Shown here piece after piece: positions 1 to 7,680 of a DNA stretch of 59,939 nt. This stretch comes from an uncultured Bacteroidales bacterium. GTDB lineage: Bacteria > Bacteroidota > Bacteroidia > Bacteroidales > F082. The stretch lies in assembly GCA_905234645.1 (NCBI GenBank), contig CAJOIS010000028.1:1-59939 (forward strand). Direction: 5' to 3'. The notes beneath the pieces are model-generated. The model searched no databases, was not told the DNA's origin, and worked only from the letters and a program-made list of their open reading frames with translations. The position numbers and the translations under genes were made by a program. The first letter of the stretch is position 1. Each line of letters starts with the position of its first letter.

Positions 1-29
1 TTACATCCGTTATTTACAATTTCCGCCAT
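1..29 (-). CDS. 5' end of a putative transposase ORF, cut by the contig edge
   Basis: Reading outward on the minus strand from the ATG at 27-29 gives MAEIVNNGC and then the contig ends. The same start is found at 59910 on the plus strand. Nothing else of the protein is present, so the transposase assignment rests only on its position in a repeated element at both contig ends. It could be a passenger ORF or chance. Confidence 0.25.
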
Positions 30-98
30 AAAAGTACTATTTTATTCTCTTGTTTTTGCAGTACTCTCAATTGACGCTGCAAACATAGGATGACATAC
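1..98 (-). mobile_element. Insertion-sequence end at the left contig edge (98-bp inverted copy of the right edge)
   Basis: Positions 1-98 are the exact reverse complement of 59841-59938. On the minus strand the copy runs out of the contig and ends in an ATG at 29 followed by ten open codons up to the edge. This is what an assembler leaves when it stops inside a multi-copy element. I infer an IS terminus plus the start of its transposase; the family cannot be named. The innermost 11 bp (GGATGACATAC) also match the start of a chromosomal hairpin repeat seen elsewhere in the window, so the true IS boundary is probably near position 87. Confidence 0.6.
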
Positions 99-158
99 CC
101 ATTGAGGCCTACAACCGACATGGCTTCAAAGACCTAAATGACACCTTTTTCAAAATCC

Positions 159-191
159 TTTGTCGCCGTTTTAAAAAAATCCGTAATTTTG
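159..191 (+). promoter_or_regulatory. Bacteroidota-type promoter of tRNA-Arg
   Basis: A TTTG (159-162) and a TAATTTTG box (184-191) are separated by 21 nt, matching the known Bacteroidota -33/-7 pattern (TTTG, TAnnTTTG). The tRNA starts 17 nt further on. Confidence 0.7.
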
Positions 192-208
192 CAGCGGTTT
201 TAACCGAT

Positions 209-280
209 GGCCTAATAGTTCAAGGGATAGAACGGAAGTTTCCTAAACTTTAAATCTAGGTTCGAGTCCTAGTTGGGCTA
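209..280 (+). tRNA. tRNA-Arg, anticodon CCU
   Basis: A cloverleaf can be folded by eye. The acceptor arm is GGCCTAA with TTGGGCT (two G-T pairs), the D stem is GTTC/GAAC, the anticodon stem is GAAGT/ACTTT around the loop TTCCTAA (anticodon CCT), and the T arm is CTAGG-TTCGAGT-CCTAG. The CCA tail is not encoded (CTACAAA follows). A terminator hairpin lies directly downstream and a good promoter directly upstream, so it is a single-gene transcription unit. Confidence 0.9.
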
Positions 281-282
281 CA

Positions 283-318
283 AAAAAAGGAGACATCGAT
301 GATGCCTCCTTTTTTGTT
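283..318. terminator. Bidirectional intrinsic terminator
   Basis: AAAAAAAGGAG and CTCCTTTTTTG form a stem with a partly paired interior (ACATC/GATGC) and A/T tracts on both sides. It can terminate the tRNA transcript on the plus strand and the peptidase gene ending at 333 on the minus strand. Confidence 0.8.
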
Positions 319-332
319 TGTAAGGACAAGCC

Positions 333-2468
333 TTATTCCACGATGGTCATCTCGTCAATCAAGTGGCCGGCACCGGCGAACTTGTCGATGATGAAGAGCA
401 CATAGCGGATGTCCACCGAGATGTTGCGGCAGATGGCGGGGTCGTAGATGAGGTCGCTCATCGTGCCCTCCCAGCAGCGGTCGAAGTTGAGGCCGAGAAG
501 CTGTCCCTCAGCATTCAGGATCGGGCTGCCCGAGTTGCCACCCGTAGTATGCACACTCGCCGTAAACGCCACGTGCATGGTGCCGTCCTTATCGGCATAA
601 CGGCCATAGTCCCTGTTGTTATATAATTCCTTCAGGCGCGGCTCCACGACATAGTCGTAGATGTCGGGATTCTCCTTCTGCATGATGCCTTCCAGCGTGG
701 TGAAGTGACGGAAGGTCTTGCCATCCTGGGGCTTGAAGCCTTCCACCTTGCCGTAGGTGACACGCAGCGTGAAGTTGGCATCGGGGAAAAGGCGCTTCTC
801 AGGCTGCATCTCCATCTGGCCTTTCATATAGATACGGCGCAGACGGTCGTTGTCCTTTGTAATGCTCGAGATGGGTTCGTAGACCTCGTCGTAGTAGAAC
901 CCGATGAGGCTCTGGTAGACCTTCAAGGCTGGGTCGTTGGCCAGCTTCTTGGCATCTTTTACCTTGAAGTTTTCCAACATTGCGTTCACCTTGTCCTGAT
1001 CCGTGAACATCGACTTGTCGAAGAGCTTGTCGACATATTCGTTCACATCCTTGATGTCGTTCAAGAAGGCGGGACGGAAGTCGGCAGGCTGGGCGTCCAG
1101 GTATTCATTGAGGGCCATGACGGCTACCTCACGGTCGATGGGTTCGTAATAGTCCTTGAAGAAACTGGCCGCAGTGCCTTTCAGCTGGTTCAGCATGCGG
1201 TCGATGTCTTCCTGAGGCGTGTCTTTGGTCACTTGGGAGAGCTTGTTGAAACGACCGGCGAAGCTGACGAGCTCGATGCGCAGCCCAGCCTCGGTGAGAT
1301 AGGTGTAAGCCAACTCATAAGGCTCAAGATCCTGATAGTTTTGCTTGAAGTCTCTCAGCAGGTCGACATACATGTGGCGGCTGCGGGAAGCCAGGACCCA
1401 ATTCTGGAATTCGCTCTCGAAGGCGTGTTTCTTCTCCACGCCGTGGAAGTGGTTGATGCCTTCGGTGACGCCCATCCACTTCTTCCAGCCATTGCCGAGG
1501 CCGGCATGCTTGGAGGCATATTGGATGCGCACCTTGGGGTCTTGTTCCTGGTATTTGTTGTAGATGTCGAGCACCTTGCCACGCAGGTCGACGGTAATAG
1601 GATCGATGAGATTGGCCTCTTGGTCGACGGCCACGGCAGGCAGGTATTCGTTGGTGCGGGCAGGATAGCCGAACACAAAGGCGAAGTCACCTTCCTCGGC
1701 GCCTTTCAGCGAGATGTCGAGGTGCTTGGCGGGCTTGTACGGCACGTTGTCCTTGTCGTACACTGCCGGATGGCCGTCCTTGTCGGCATAGACGCGGAAG
1801 ATGCTGAAGTCGCCCGTATGGCGGGGCCACACCCAGTTGTCGGTGTCGCCACCGAACTTGCCGATGTTGCTCGGCGGGCAGCCCACGAGACGCACATCGG
1901 TGTAGACCTCGTTGAACAGCACATAGTATTCGTTGCCCAGGAAGAACGGCTTGATGCTGACCTTATATTTCGTTTCCTTCTCGAAGTCGGCGACGAGTTG
2001 CTTCATGTTGGCATCGATTTGGGTCTGACGGTCGGCTTCACTCATGTCGTCGGTGACGCCTTCCAGCACCTGTGCCGTCACGTCGCGCATCTCACGCAGG
2101 AAGATGACGCTGAGGCCGGGGCAAGGCAGTTCCTCTCCCCTGTTCATGGCCCAGAAGCCATTGGTGAGGTAGTCGTGCTCCACAGAGCTGTGTTTCTGGA
2201 TGTAGTCGTAGCCACAGTGGTGGTTGGTGAGCAGTAGGCCTTGGTCGCTGACAATCTCACCCGTGCAGCCGCCGCCAAAAAGCACAATGGCATCCTTGAG
2301 GCTGCTGTGGTTGATGCTGTAAATGTCCTCGGCGGTGATCTTCATGCCCATCTCTTGCATCTCTTTTTCGTTGTACTGCAGCAGCATGGGGATCCACATG
2401 CCTTCGCCGGCTCTCGCGATACCTAAAGCAAGTATGAGAATTAAAGTAAGTAAAGAAATCCTTTTCAT
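333..2468 (-). CDS. S46 family dipeptidyl-peptidase, Asp/Glu-specific (DPP11-type)
   Basis: A 711-residue exported serine peptidase that removes dipeptides from peptide N-termini, feeding dipeptide uptake in amino-acid-fermenting Bacteroidota. The signal peptide ends at IARA (residue 20). The S46 triad is visible: His84 in TNHHCG, Asp220 in WPRHTGD and Ser646 in GGNSGSP. Arg664 (NFDR) lies 18 residues after the catalytic Ser, the same spacing as Ser655/Arg673 in Porphyromonas DPP11. That Arg selects acidic P1 residues; DPP7 has Gly there. Length is normal for the family and the protein looks intact. It is a single-gene unit on the minus strand. Family is certain; the acidic specificity is inferred from one residue. 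Confidence 0.92.
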   Translation of the reverse strand: MKRISLLTLILILALGIARAGEGMWIPMLLQYNEKEMQEMGMKITAEDIYSINHSSLKDAIVLFGGGCTGEIVSDQGLLLTNHHCGYDYIQKHSSVEHDYLTNGFWAMNRGEELPCPGLSVIFLREMRDVTAQVLEGVTDDMSEADRQTQIDANMKQLVADFEKETKYKVSIKPFFLGNEYYVLFNEVYTDVRLVGCPPSNIGKFGGDTDNWVWPRHTGDFSIFRVYADKDGHPAVYDKDNVPYKPAKHLDISLKGAEEGDFAFVFGYPARTNEYLPAVAVDQEANLIDPITVDLRGKVLDIYNKYQEQDPKVRIQYASKHAGLGNGWKKWMGVTEGINHFHGVEKKHAFESEFQNWVLASRSRHMYVDLLRDFKQNYQDLEPYELAYTYLTEAGLRIELVSFAGRFNKLSQVTKDTPQEDIDRMLNQLKGTAASFFKDYYEPIDREVAVMALNEYLDAQPADFRPAFLNDIKDVNEYVDKLFDKSMFTDQDKVNAMLENFKVKDAKKLANDPALKVYQSLIGFYYDEVYEPISSITKDNDRLRRIYMKGQMEMQPEKRLFPDANFTLRVTYGKVEGFKPQDGKTFRHFTTLEGIMQKENPDIYDYVVEPRLKELYNNRDYGRYADKDGTMHVAFTASVHTTGGNSGSPILNAEGQLLGLNFDRCWEGTMSDLIYDPAICRNISVDIRYVLFIIDKFAGAGHLIDEMTIVE

Positions 2469-2508
2469 ATGAATTATTGTCTTTTGTTTCGCATGTGGCT
2501 TAAAGCCA

Positions 2509-2551
2509 ATGGCCTATGGCTTGCCCAATAGAAGGGACAGCCATAGGCCAT
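2509..2551. repeat. Hairpin between the peptidase and the next gene
   Basis: ATGGCCTATGGCT (2509-2521) and AGCCATAGGCCAT (2539-2551) are perfect 13-bp arms around a 17-nt loop. It lies between two co-directional minus-strand genes, so it could attenuate or separate them. There is no T tract typical of an intrinsic terminator. Confidence 0.6.
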
Positions 2552-2569
2552 AGGCTATATGCCATCGTT

Positions 2570-3262
2570 TTAATCCAGTCCCTTCCAGTCTTCGGTGGCG
2601 TCAAAGTCCACTTCCTTGCATTGGACGTAGATGTTGGGGCAGTTCGACACGCGATAGTAGGGGTCGCCTTTCTGCTGCACCACCTCGATGCCACGCCAAG
2701 GTGTGTCGTAGCCATCGCTATACACCTGGAAATACTTCACATAGCCTTTCAGGGATTGTGAGCGTTCGTCGTTGGGATAGGCGGGATTGCGACGCACCTG
2801 GATGGTGTAAGGCTTCTCGGGGTTGAAGCCGTTGGAAGGCTTGGCGCCCTTGAAGTACGTCGAGACTAAATGAGGACGTGCATAGCTGTCGCCCTCACGG
2901 AAGATCTCCTTCAGTCGGCTGGTGACGAAGCTAAGGTTGGTTTCGGTGTTGTTGAGGGTGAGGCACTCGAGGCCCACGTTCCTGTCGCGGCGGTACATTT
3001 CCATGGCCACCAGCTGCAGCATGATGCAGCCTTCGGGAGTGGTGCCAAGTTCGGATTGCAGGGCTTGGAATTCCGCCACTGTGCTAGGGATTTTCTCAAT
3101 GCTCACCTCGTCGGAGCCGACGGTGGAGTTTCTGGCGCCTTCCCTGATGCCTTCCCTGACGCCTTGTCGGATGGCCCTGTTGACGCTGCCCCATTGGGCA
3201 AACGAGGTCTCACAGAAAAACAGCGATAATGCCAAGATCAAAAGGATGTTGTGTTTTTTCAT
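2570..3262 (-). CDS. Exported protein of unknown function (possibly DUF6935-like)
   Basis: 230 residues with a clear signal peptide (MKKHNILLILALSLFF...SFAQ), followed by an Arg-rich stretch (VNRAIRQGVREGIREGARN) and a globular domain. The patterns EFQALQSELGTTPEGCIMLQL and RPHLVSTYFKGAKPSNGFNP resemble a domain of unknown function common in Bacteroidales secreted proteins, which I recall as DUF6935 but cannot verify. No catalytic motif is visible. A promoter box lies 56 nt upstream and a hairpin follows the stop, so it is probably monocistronic. Function unknown. Confidence 0.75.
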   Translation of the reverse strand: MKKHNILLILALSLFFCETSFAQWGSVNRAIRQGVREGIREGARNSTVGSDEVSIEKIPSTVAEFQALQSELGTTPEGCIMLQLVAMEMYRRDRNVGLECLTLNNTETNLSFVTSRLKEIFREGDSYARPHLVSTYFKGAKPSNGFNPEKPYTIQVRRNPAYPNDERSQSLKGYVKYFQVYSDGYDTPWRGIEVVQQKGDPYYRVSNCPNIYVQCKEVDFDATEDWKGLD

Positions 3263-3317
3263 AGTGTTTAGGATTTTGTTATTAATGATTTCGTGTTTTG
3301 CAACGGGTTTTACCCTG

Positions 3318-3325
3318 CAAAAGTA
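3318..3325 (-). promoter_or_regulatory. -7 box (TACTTTTG) for the gene at 2570-3262
   Basis: Minus-strand TACTTTTG matches the Bacteroidota TAnnTTTG consensus, about 55 nt before the ATG. Confidence 0.5.
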
Positions 3326-3368
3326 ATGCCTTTTTTGAAAAAACGAAAATAATTTAGTGATTTAAGCG

Positions 3369-3668
3369 CTAATCCCAGAAATAAAAGAAATTAACCACCC
3401 GGCAGAACAGCTCCCGGTACCAAGTCTGCCTCAGCTCGAGGTCAACATCCTTGGTGCGGCTGCGGAAGACATGGATGCGATAGAAGAAGTTGTGCGAGCG
3501 CCATTCCCGCACCTGCGACTCCACATCCCGCTGGTTGACCGCCATCTCCTGCCCCACCGACGCACGCAGTTCCTGCAGGTAGGCTCGCATGTCCTCCTTA
3601 CTTTTGACCAAGCACGAATCCATGATATGGGTGTTGGTCGGGGTGGTTTTGGCGTTGATGAGATTCAT
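3369..3668 (-). CDS. Small protein of unknown function
   Basis: The ATG at 3668 gives 99 residues beginning MNLINAKTTPTN. A longer reading from 3725 would translate the repeat element at 3678-3702 and overlap the MATE stop, so I prefer the inner start. The protein is hydrophilic, rich in Arg, Glu and aromatic residues (REWRSHNFFYRIHVF), without signal peptide or membrane segment. It follows the MATE gene by 34 nt and may be co-transcribed. I do not recognise the family. Confidence 0.6.
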   Translation of the reverse strand: MNLINAKTTPTNTHIMDSCLVKSKEDMRAYLQELRASVGQEMAVNQRDVESQVREWRSHNFFYRIHVFRSRTKDVDLELRQTWYRELFCRVVNFFYFWD

Positions 3669-3677
3669 AGTAATAAC

Positions 3678-3702
3678 CGGCCCTTCGACAGGCTCAGGGG
3701 CC
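3678..3702. repeat. Partial TTTCGACAGGCTCA-family repeat
   Basis: The segment CCCTTCGACAGGCTCA is one arm of the element found whole at 13794, 23278 and 39166. Only one arm is present here, filling the gap between the MATE stop and the next gene. Confidence 0.65.
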
Positions 3703-5070
3703 TTATTCTGTTGGTTTAAAGACATGGCGTTGCGAGAGCATCAGGAGGAAGGCCAAGACCGCACCCATGATGTCGGAGATGGTCATCGAAGCCCAGACAC
3801 CCGTCAAGCCTGTACCACCGGCATCGATGAATATGGGCGGGACGAGATAGATCATCGGGGCGAGGAAAAGCACCTGCCTCGAGAGACTGGTGACGATGGC
3901 AATCCAAGGCTTGTCGATGCTCTGGAAAAAGTTGGAGTTGGTGATGGTGAAGCCCACCAAAGGGAACATCACCAGCATGAAGCGCATGGCAGGCACGGCG
4001 ATTTGGATGAGCTCGGCCTCCTTGGTGAAGGCACGCAGCAGAATCTGCGGTATGGTCAAGGCCAACAATGCTCCCGCCAGGCCTATCAACATATTGACTT
4101 TCAGCGTCAAGGTGTAGACCGACTTCAAGCGGAGCGGATGTCCGGCACCGTAGTTGTAGCCGGCAATGGGCTGCATGCCCTGGCATACGCCGAGTATGAG
4201 CATGATGCTCAAGCTACCGAAGGTGTTGACAATGCCATAGGCACCCACGGCAAGGTCACCGCCATAGTGGATAAGTTGGCTGTTGAGCAAAGCCACCACA
4301 CCCGAGGCTGCCACGTTCATCAGGAAGGGACTCATGCCGATGAGCAAGATGTTACGGAAGATATAGAGCTTCGGCTTCCACGAATGGCGACGGAAGCGGA
4401 TGAAGGAGCTCCTCTGCAGGAAATGCCAAATGGCGACGACTGCAGTGCAGCTCATGGAGATGGTGGTGGCCCATGCCGCACCGGCGATGCCCCAGTCCAA
4501 GGCATAAATGAACAAGGCATCGAGAGCGATGTTGAGGATGGCACCGCTCACCATGATCCACATTGACTTCTTAGGATAGCCCGTGGCACGAATCAAGCCC
4601 GTCAGGTTAAAGGTCACGGTGGTCATGAACATACCAGGCAACACGATGTCCATATATTCACGGGCATAGGCGATGGTATCGGCCGAGGCGCCGAACATGG
4701 TCAGAATCTTGTCCATAAAGAGGTAGCCTCCCGTGACGAAGAGGATGCCGAAGAAGAAGGTCAGCAACATGCTGTTGCCCAAGATGTTCTCAGCCCAGTT
4801 GTAGTCTTTCTTACCCAACACAATAGACATGCGCGCCGACGAACCCACGCCCACCAAAGAGCCGAAGGCATGGATGATGTTCATGACAGGCATGGTGATG
4901 GCCAAGCCCGCAATGGCCAACGCACCCACACACTGCCCCAGAAACACACGGTCGACGATGTTGTAGACCGATGCGATGATCTGGCTGACAATGGACGGCA
5001 ACGCATACATCCACAACAGACGGGCAATGCCCTTCGTTTCCAATTCTTTTGTCCTGTCCTGATATTCCAT
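3703..5070 (-). CDS. MATE family multidrug/Na+ antiporter
   Basis: 455 residues from the ATG at 5070 (MEYQDRTKELETKGIARLLW). An upstream in-frame start at 5112 would run through the promoter, so I reject it. It has about twelve hydrophobic segments in two halves typical of MATE exporters, including the N-terminal motif YALPSIVSQIIASVYNIVDR and a second-half counterpart near GMSPFLMNVAASGVVALLN. It exports cationic drugs or metabolites in exchange for Na+ or H+ across the inner membrane; the substrate cannot be predicted. It is divergent from the LysM gene at 5210. Confidence 0.93.
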   Translation of the reverse strand: MEYQDRTKELETKGIARLLWMYALPSIVSQIIASVYNIVDRVFLGQCVGALAIAGLAITMPVMNIIHAFGSLVGVGSSARMSIVLGKKDYNWAENILGNSMLLTFFFGILFVTGGYLFMDKILTMFGASADTIAYAREYMDIVLPGMFMTTVTFNLTGLIRATGYPKKSMWIMVSGAILNIALDALFIYALDWGIAGAAWATTISMSCTAVVAIWHFLQRSSFIRFRRHSWKPKLYIFRNILLIGMSPFLMNVAASGVVALLNSQLIHYGGDLAVGAYGIVNTFGSLSIMLILGVCQGMQPIAGYNYGAGHPLRLKSVYTLTLKVNMLIGLAGALLALTIPQILLRAFTKEAELIQIAVPAMRFMLVMFPLVGFTITNSNFFQSIDKPWIAIVTSLSRQVLFLAPMIYLVPPIFIDAGGTGLTGVWASMTISDIMGAVLAFLLMLSQRHVFKPTE

Positions 5071-5109
5071 CGAAAAACCTCTTTCCGCACCAATGCGAAA
5101 TCGAGGGTG

Positions 5110-5117
5110 CAAAAGTA
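5110..5117 (-). promoter_or_regulatory. -7 box (TACTTTTG) for the MATE gene
   Basis: Minus-strand TACTTTTG about 40 nt before the ATG at 5070. Its position supports the inner start of the MATE gene. Confidence 0.6.
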
Positions 5118-5151
5118 GAAAAAAACGGCTTTCAAATCCAAAAGATTTGCG

Positions 5152-5159
5152 TATTTTTG
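5152..5159 (+). promoter_or_regulatory. -7 box (TATTTTTG) for the envelope acylation operon
   Basis: Plus-strand TATTTTTGC about 50 nt before the ATG at 5210. As the following genes overlap, this is the likely promoter for 5210-10816. Confidence 0.6.
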
Positions 5160-5209
5160 CCGTTCATTTCGTAAACCGTCTTTGCCGACGTACGGAATTC
5201 AATAAGATA

Positions 5210-6163
5210 ATGAAAATCAGAGCATTATTCGTCATATGGTCTTGCATCTTCTGCCTCACTGCCAACAATTGTTGCCTGGCAACGGGCGGCGATGCACTCG
5301 CCAAGGAGCTGAAAGGCATGGAAAATGTCATCCCCCTGCCCTACCATAGCGCCTTGGACAAGACCGTGAAGCAGCTCTCCACAAAAAGCCTTCCCAAAAC
5401 CTTCACCAAGTACGAGGCCTTCGTCGACTCCGCCCTCATGCAGCGTGGCATGCCATTGGAACTCAAGTATTTGCCCTACGCCCTCAGCGGCATGAAAGCC
5501 AACTACGACTTCGACGACCGCTACGGCTACTGGGCACTGCCTACGCTGGTAGGCCTGCACTATGGCCTCAGCATCAACGAACGGCGAGACGAACGCTGGT
5601 CGGTGGAAGCCTCCACCCTGGCGGCATTGGATTACCTCAACGACCTGCATAAGAGATACAACGACTGGTGGTACAGCATCCTGGCCTACGCCAACAGTCC
5701 CACCTCGCTGAGCCATGCCCTCATCCACCAAGGCAGCGAACCCGACCTGTGGGGTTTCTACGACCAACACCTCTTGCCAGACAGCCGCGTCATCGCCGAC
5801 TTCATCGCCTGCGTCTATCTCGGCAACAAAAACAAACTTAGCTTCAACGCCACAGCCGTCGAGCCTTCCATCGTCAAGCTCCCCGAACCCAAACAACCCA
5901 AGGTCCCCGCAACCCCAGTAGCCACCTCGGCCCCTGAGTCTGCCGAAGGGCCAACCTCAACCACCTCAACAGCAACCATACCCACGCCGAAGAAGAACCC
6001 TTCGGCCAATACCGAAACCATAAAATACAAAATCAAAAAAGGTGACACTTTGACGAAGATCGCCTCAAAATACCACGTCACCGTGGCGAACCTCAAGAAG
6101 TGGAACAACCTGAAGACCGACAGAATCCGCGAAGGACAAACCTTGACAATCCACAAGAAATGA
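5210..6163 (+). CDS. LysM protein with degenerate lytic-transglycosylase domain
   Basis: 317 residues: signal peptide (MKIRALFVIWSCIFCLTA), an MltD-like transglycosylase region (about 60-200), a Pro/Thr-rich linker (about 225-265) and a C-terminal LysM domain (YKIKKGDTLTKIASKYHVT) that binds peptidoglycan or chitin-like glycans. The fold is recognisable (LPYALSGM, GYWALP, ALDYLNDLHKRYNDWW, AYANSP). However, where active enzymes have LPLIESAF the catalytic Glu-Ser is replaced (LPYALSGM), and AYNAG is AYANS. It is therefore probably a non-catalytic glycan-binding protein. Part of the linker (ESAEGP) comes from a repeat element at 5929-5955. Its stop overlaps the next ATG (ATGA), so it is coupled to the SGNH/MBOAT genes. 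Confidence 0.82.
   Translation: MKIRALFVIWSCIFCLTANNCCLATGGDALAKELKGMENVIPLPYHSALDKTVKQLSTKSLPKTFTKYEAFVDSALMQRGMPLELKYLPYALSGMKANYDFDDRYGYWALPTLVGLHYGLSINERRDERWSVEASTLAALDYLNDLHKRYNDWWYSILAYANSPTSLSHALIHQGSEPDLWGFYDQHLLPDSRVIADFIACVYLGNKNKLSFNATAVEPSIVKLPEPKQPKVPATPVATSAPESAEGPTSTTSTATIPTPKKNPSANTETIKYKIKKGDTLTKIASKYHVTVANLKKWNNLKTDRIREGQTLTIHKK
5929..5955. repeat. Degenerate repeat arm inside the LysM gene linker
   Basis: CCCCTGAGTCTGCCGAAGGG differs at only a few positions from the intergenic repeat arm at 39190-39216. It encodes the linker peptide APESAEGP, so a repeat insertion appears to have been domesticated as linker. Confidence 0.55.
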
Positions 6164-7680
6164 AACCGATACGCACATTGTTATTCATCTTTTCAGTAAT
6201 ACTCCTTTTAGGGGTAGCATGGTACTTTTTCCCCGCCGAAGGCCTCGCCATCGGCAACCACACCGTGCGCTTTGCCTCCTATGCCGAAGACATGACGCCC
6301 GTCAAGGAGGAGGTGAACGTCGACGCCGTGATTGACAATGTGACCAAGAGTTTCGAGATGTCCGTCTCCGACAACCTGTTGGACAGCATGCGTTTCTTCC
6401 GCAGCTACCTGAAGGAGAACCCCAACCGCATCTACCTGCCCCACGACGACTACACATTCTTCGATAAGCTGTTCGGGCAACTGGAGCATGCCGAAGACGA
6501 AGGCAAGACCTACCGTGTGATGTACTATGGCGACTCACAGATCGAGATGGACCGCATCTCGTCGGTGCTGCGCCAGAAGCTGCAGGAGCTCTTCGGCGGC
6601 TCGGGTCCCAACATGATCCCTGCCGTCCAGCCCGTGCCCACCATCTCGGTGTCACAGCACTCCTCGGGCCTCAGCCGCTATGCCGTTTACGGCGACGCCT
6701 CCAACCACCGTGCCTCGCACAACCGCTATGGCGTGATGGCACAATATAGCCAAGTCGTTGGCGGCGGCACCATCACCTTTGTCCAGACTAGCCACTCGCA
6801 GGCCTTCCAGAACGCCAAGGAATTCTCCACCGTGTCGATGCTGCTCGGACGCAACAGCGACGGCTTCTCCGCAACACTGAAATGCGACAACAACGCCCCC
6901 GAGTCGAAGGTGCTGGCCGCCAGCGACAGCGTCTCGCTCGTCACCTGGATCCTGCCCAACGACATCAAGCGCGGCACCATCAACCTGAAGGGCAACGCCG
7001 AGATCTATGGTGTTCTGCTCGACGGTGAGGCCGGCGTGGCTGTCGACAATGTCGCTCTGCGCGGCTGCTCCGGCACCATCTTCACCCGCATGAACGAGTC
7101 CGTCGCCCGCCAAGCCTTCAAGCTCCTCGACACCAGGCTGATCATCCTGCAGTTTGGCGGCAACCGCATGCCCGGCATCTCGTCGGCGAAGAACATCACG
7201 CCGTACATGGCCGAGCTGGAGAAACAGATCAACTACATGAAACGCGTGGCACCCAAAGCCACCCTGCTCTTCATCGGTCCCGCCGACATGGGCAAGAGCT
7301 ACGGCGGCAAGATGGGCACATGGCACGGCCTTCCCGAGCTCAACGACTCGCTTCGCGCCATGGCACTGCGCAACAACGTGGCTTACTGGGACATGTTCCA
7401 TGTTATGGGCGGCGAAGGCTCCATGGCACAATGGGTGAGGCACAACCCACCCCTGGCAGGCCCCGACTACATCCACTTCACCTTCCGTGGCGCACAGGAG
7501 ATCGGCAACAGCCTCGCCAAGTCATTCACCACCTACTACGACTTCTACAAGCTGCGCCAACATGTGCCGAGCCAGAAGGTCATCGAATTCATCAACCTCG
7601 ACCAGAGAGAGGACTCCATACGCACCTCGGGACGCATCAAGATGCCGTTCTACAAGCCCAAATACGCAACGAAGAAATAA
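6160..7680 (+). CDS. Membrane-anchored SGNH-hydrolase-like protein (first of pair)
   Basis: 506 residues starting at the ATG that overlaps the previous stop. One N-terminal membrane segment (TLLFIFSVILLLGVAWYFF) anchors a periplasmic domain. SGNH motifs: block I YYGDSQIE (nucleophile Ser), block III QFGGN and block V DYIHFTFRGA (Asp/His). About 190 residues between blocks I and III form an extra, probably beta-rich domain. SGNH partners of MBOAT proteins (AlgX, PatB) transfer acetyl groups to glycans. With the MBOAT in the same operon I infer acyl transfer to a periplasmic or surface glycan. Esterase activity is the alternative. Substrate unknown. Confidence 0.8.
   Translation: MKPIRTLLFIFSVILLLGVAWYFFPAEGLAIGNHTVRFASYAEDMTPVKEEVNVDAVIDNVTKSFEMSVSDNLLDSMRFFRSYLKENPNRIYLPHDDYTFFDKLFGQLEHAEDEGKTYRVMYYGDSQIEMDRISSVLRQKLQELFGGSGPNMIPAVQPVPTISVSQHSSGLSRYAVYGDASNHRASHNRYGVMAQYSQVVGGGTITFVQTSHSQAFQNAKEFSTVSMLLGRNSDGFSATLKCDNNAPESKVLAASDSVSLVTWILPNDIKRGTINLKGNAEIYGVLLDGEAGVAVDNVALRGCSGTIFTRMNESVARQAFKLLDTRLIILQFGGNRMPGISSAKNITPYMAELEKQINYMKRVAPKATLLFIGPADMGKSYGGKMGTWHGLPELNDSLRAMALRNNVAYWDMFHVMGGEGSMAQWVRHNPPLAGPDYIHFTFRGAQEIGNSLAKSFTTYYDFYKLRQHVPSQKVIEFINLDQREDSIRTSGRIKMPFYKPKYATKK

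Noticed and set aside
705..2237. Long plus-strand ORF (510 codons) opposite the S46 peptidase
   Set aside because: It is the antisense shadow of a clearly conserved gene in GC-rich codons, with no recognisable domain and no promoter.
3669..3725. Upstream start (3725) for the small protein at 3369-3668
   Set aside because: It would translate a repeat element and overlap the MATE stop; the internal ATG gives a cleaner gene.
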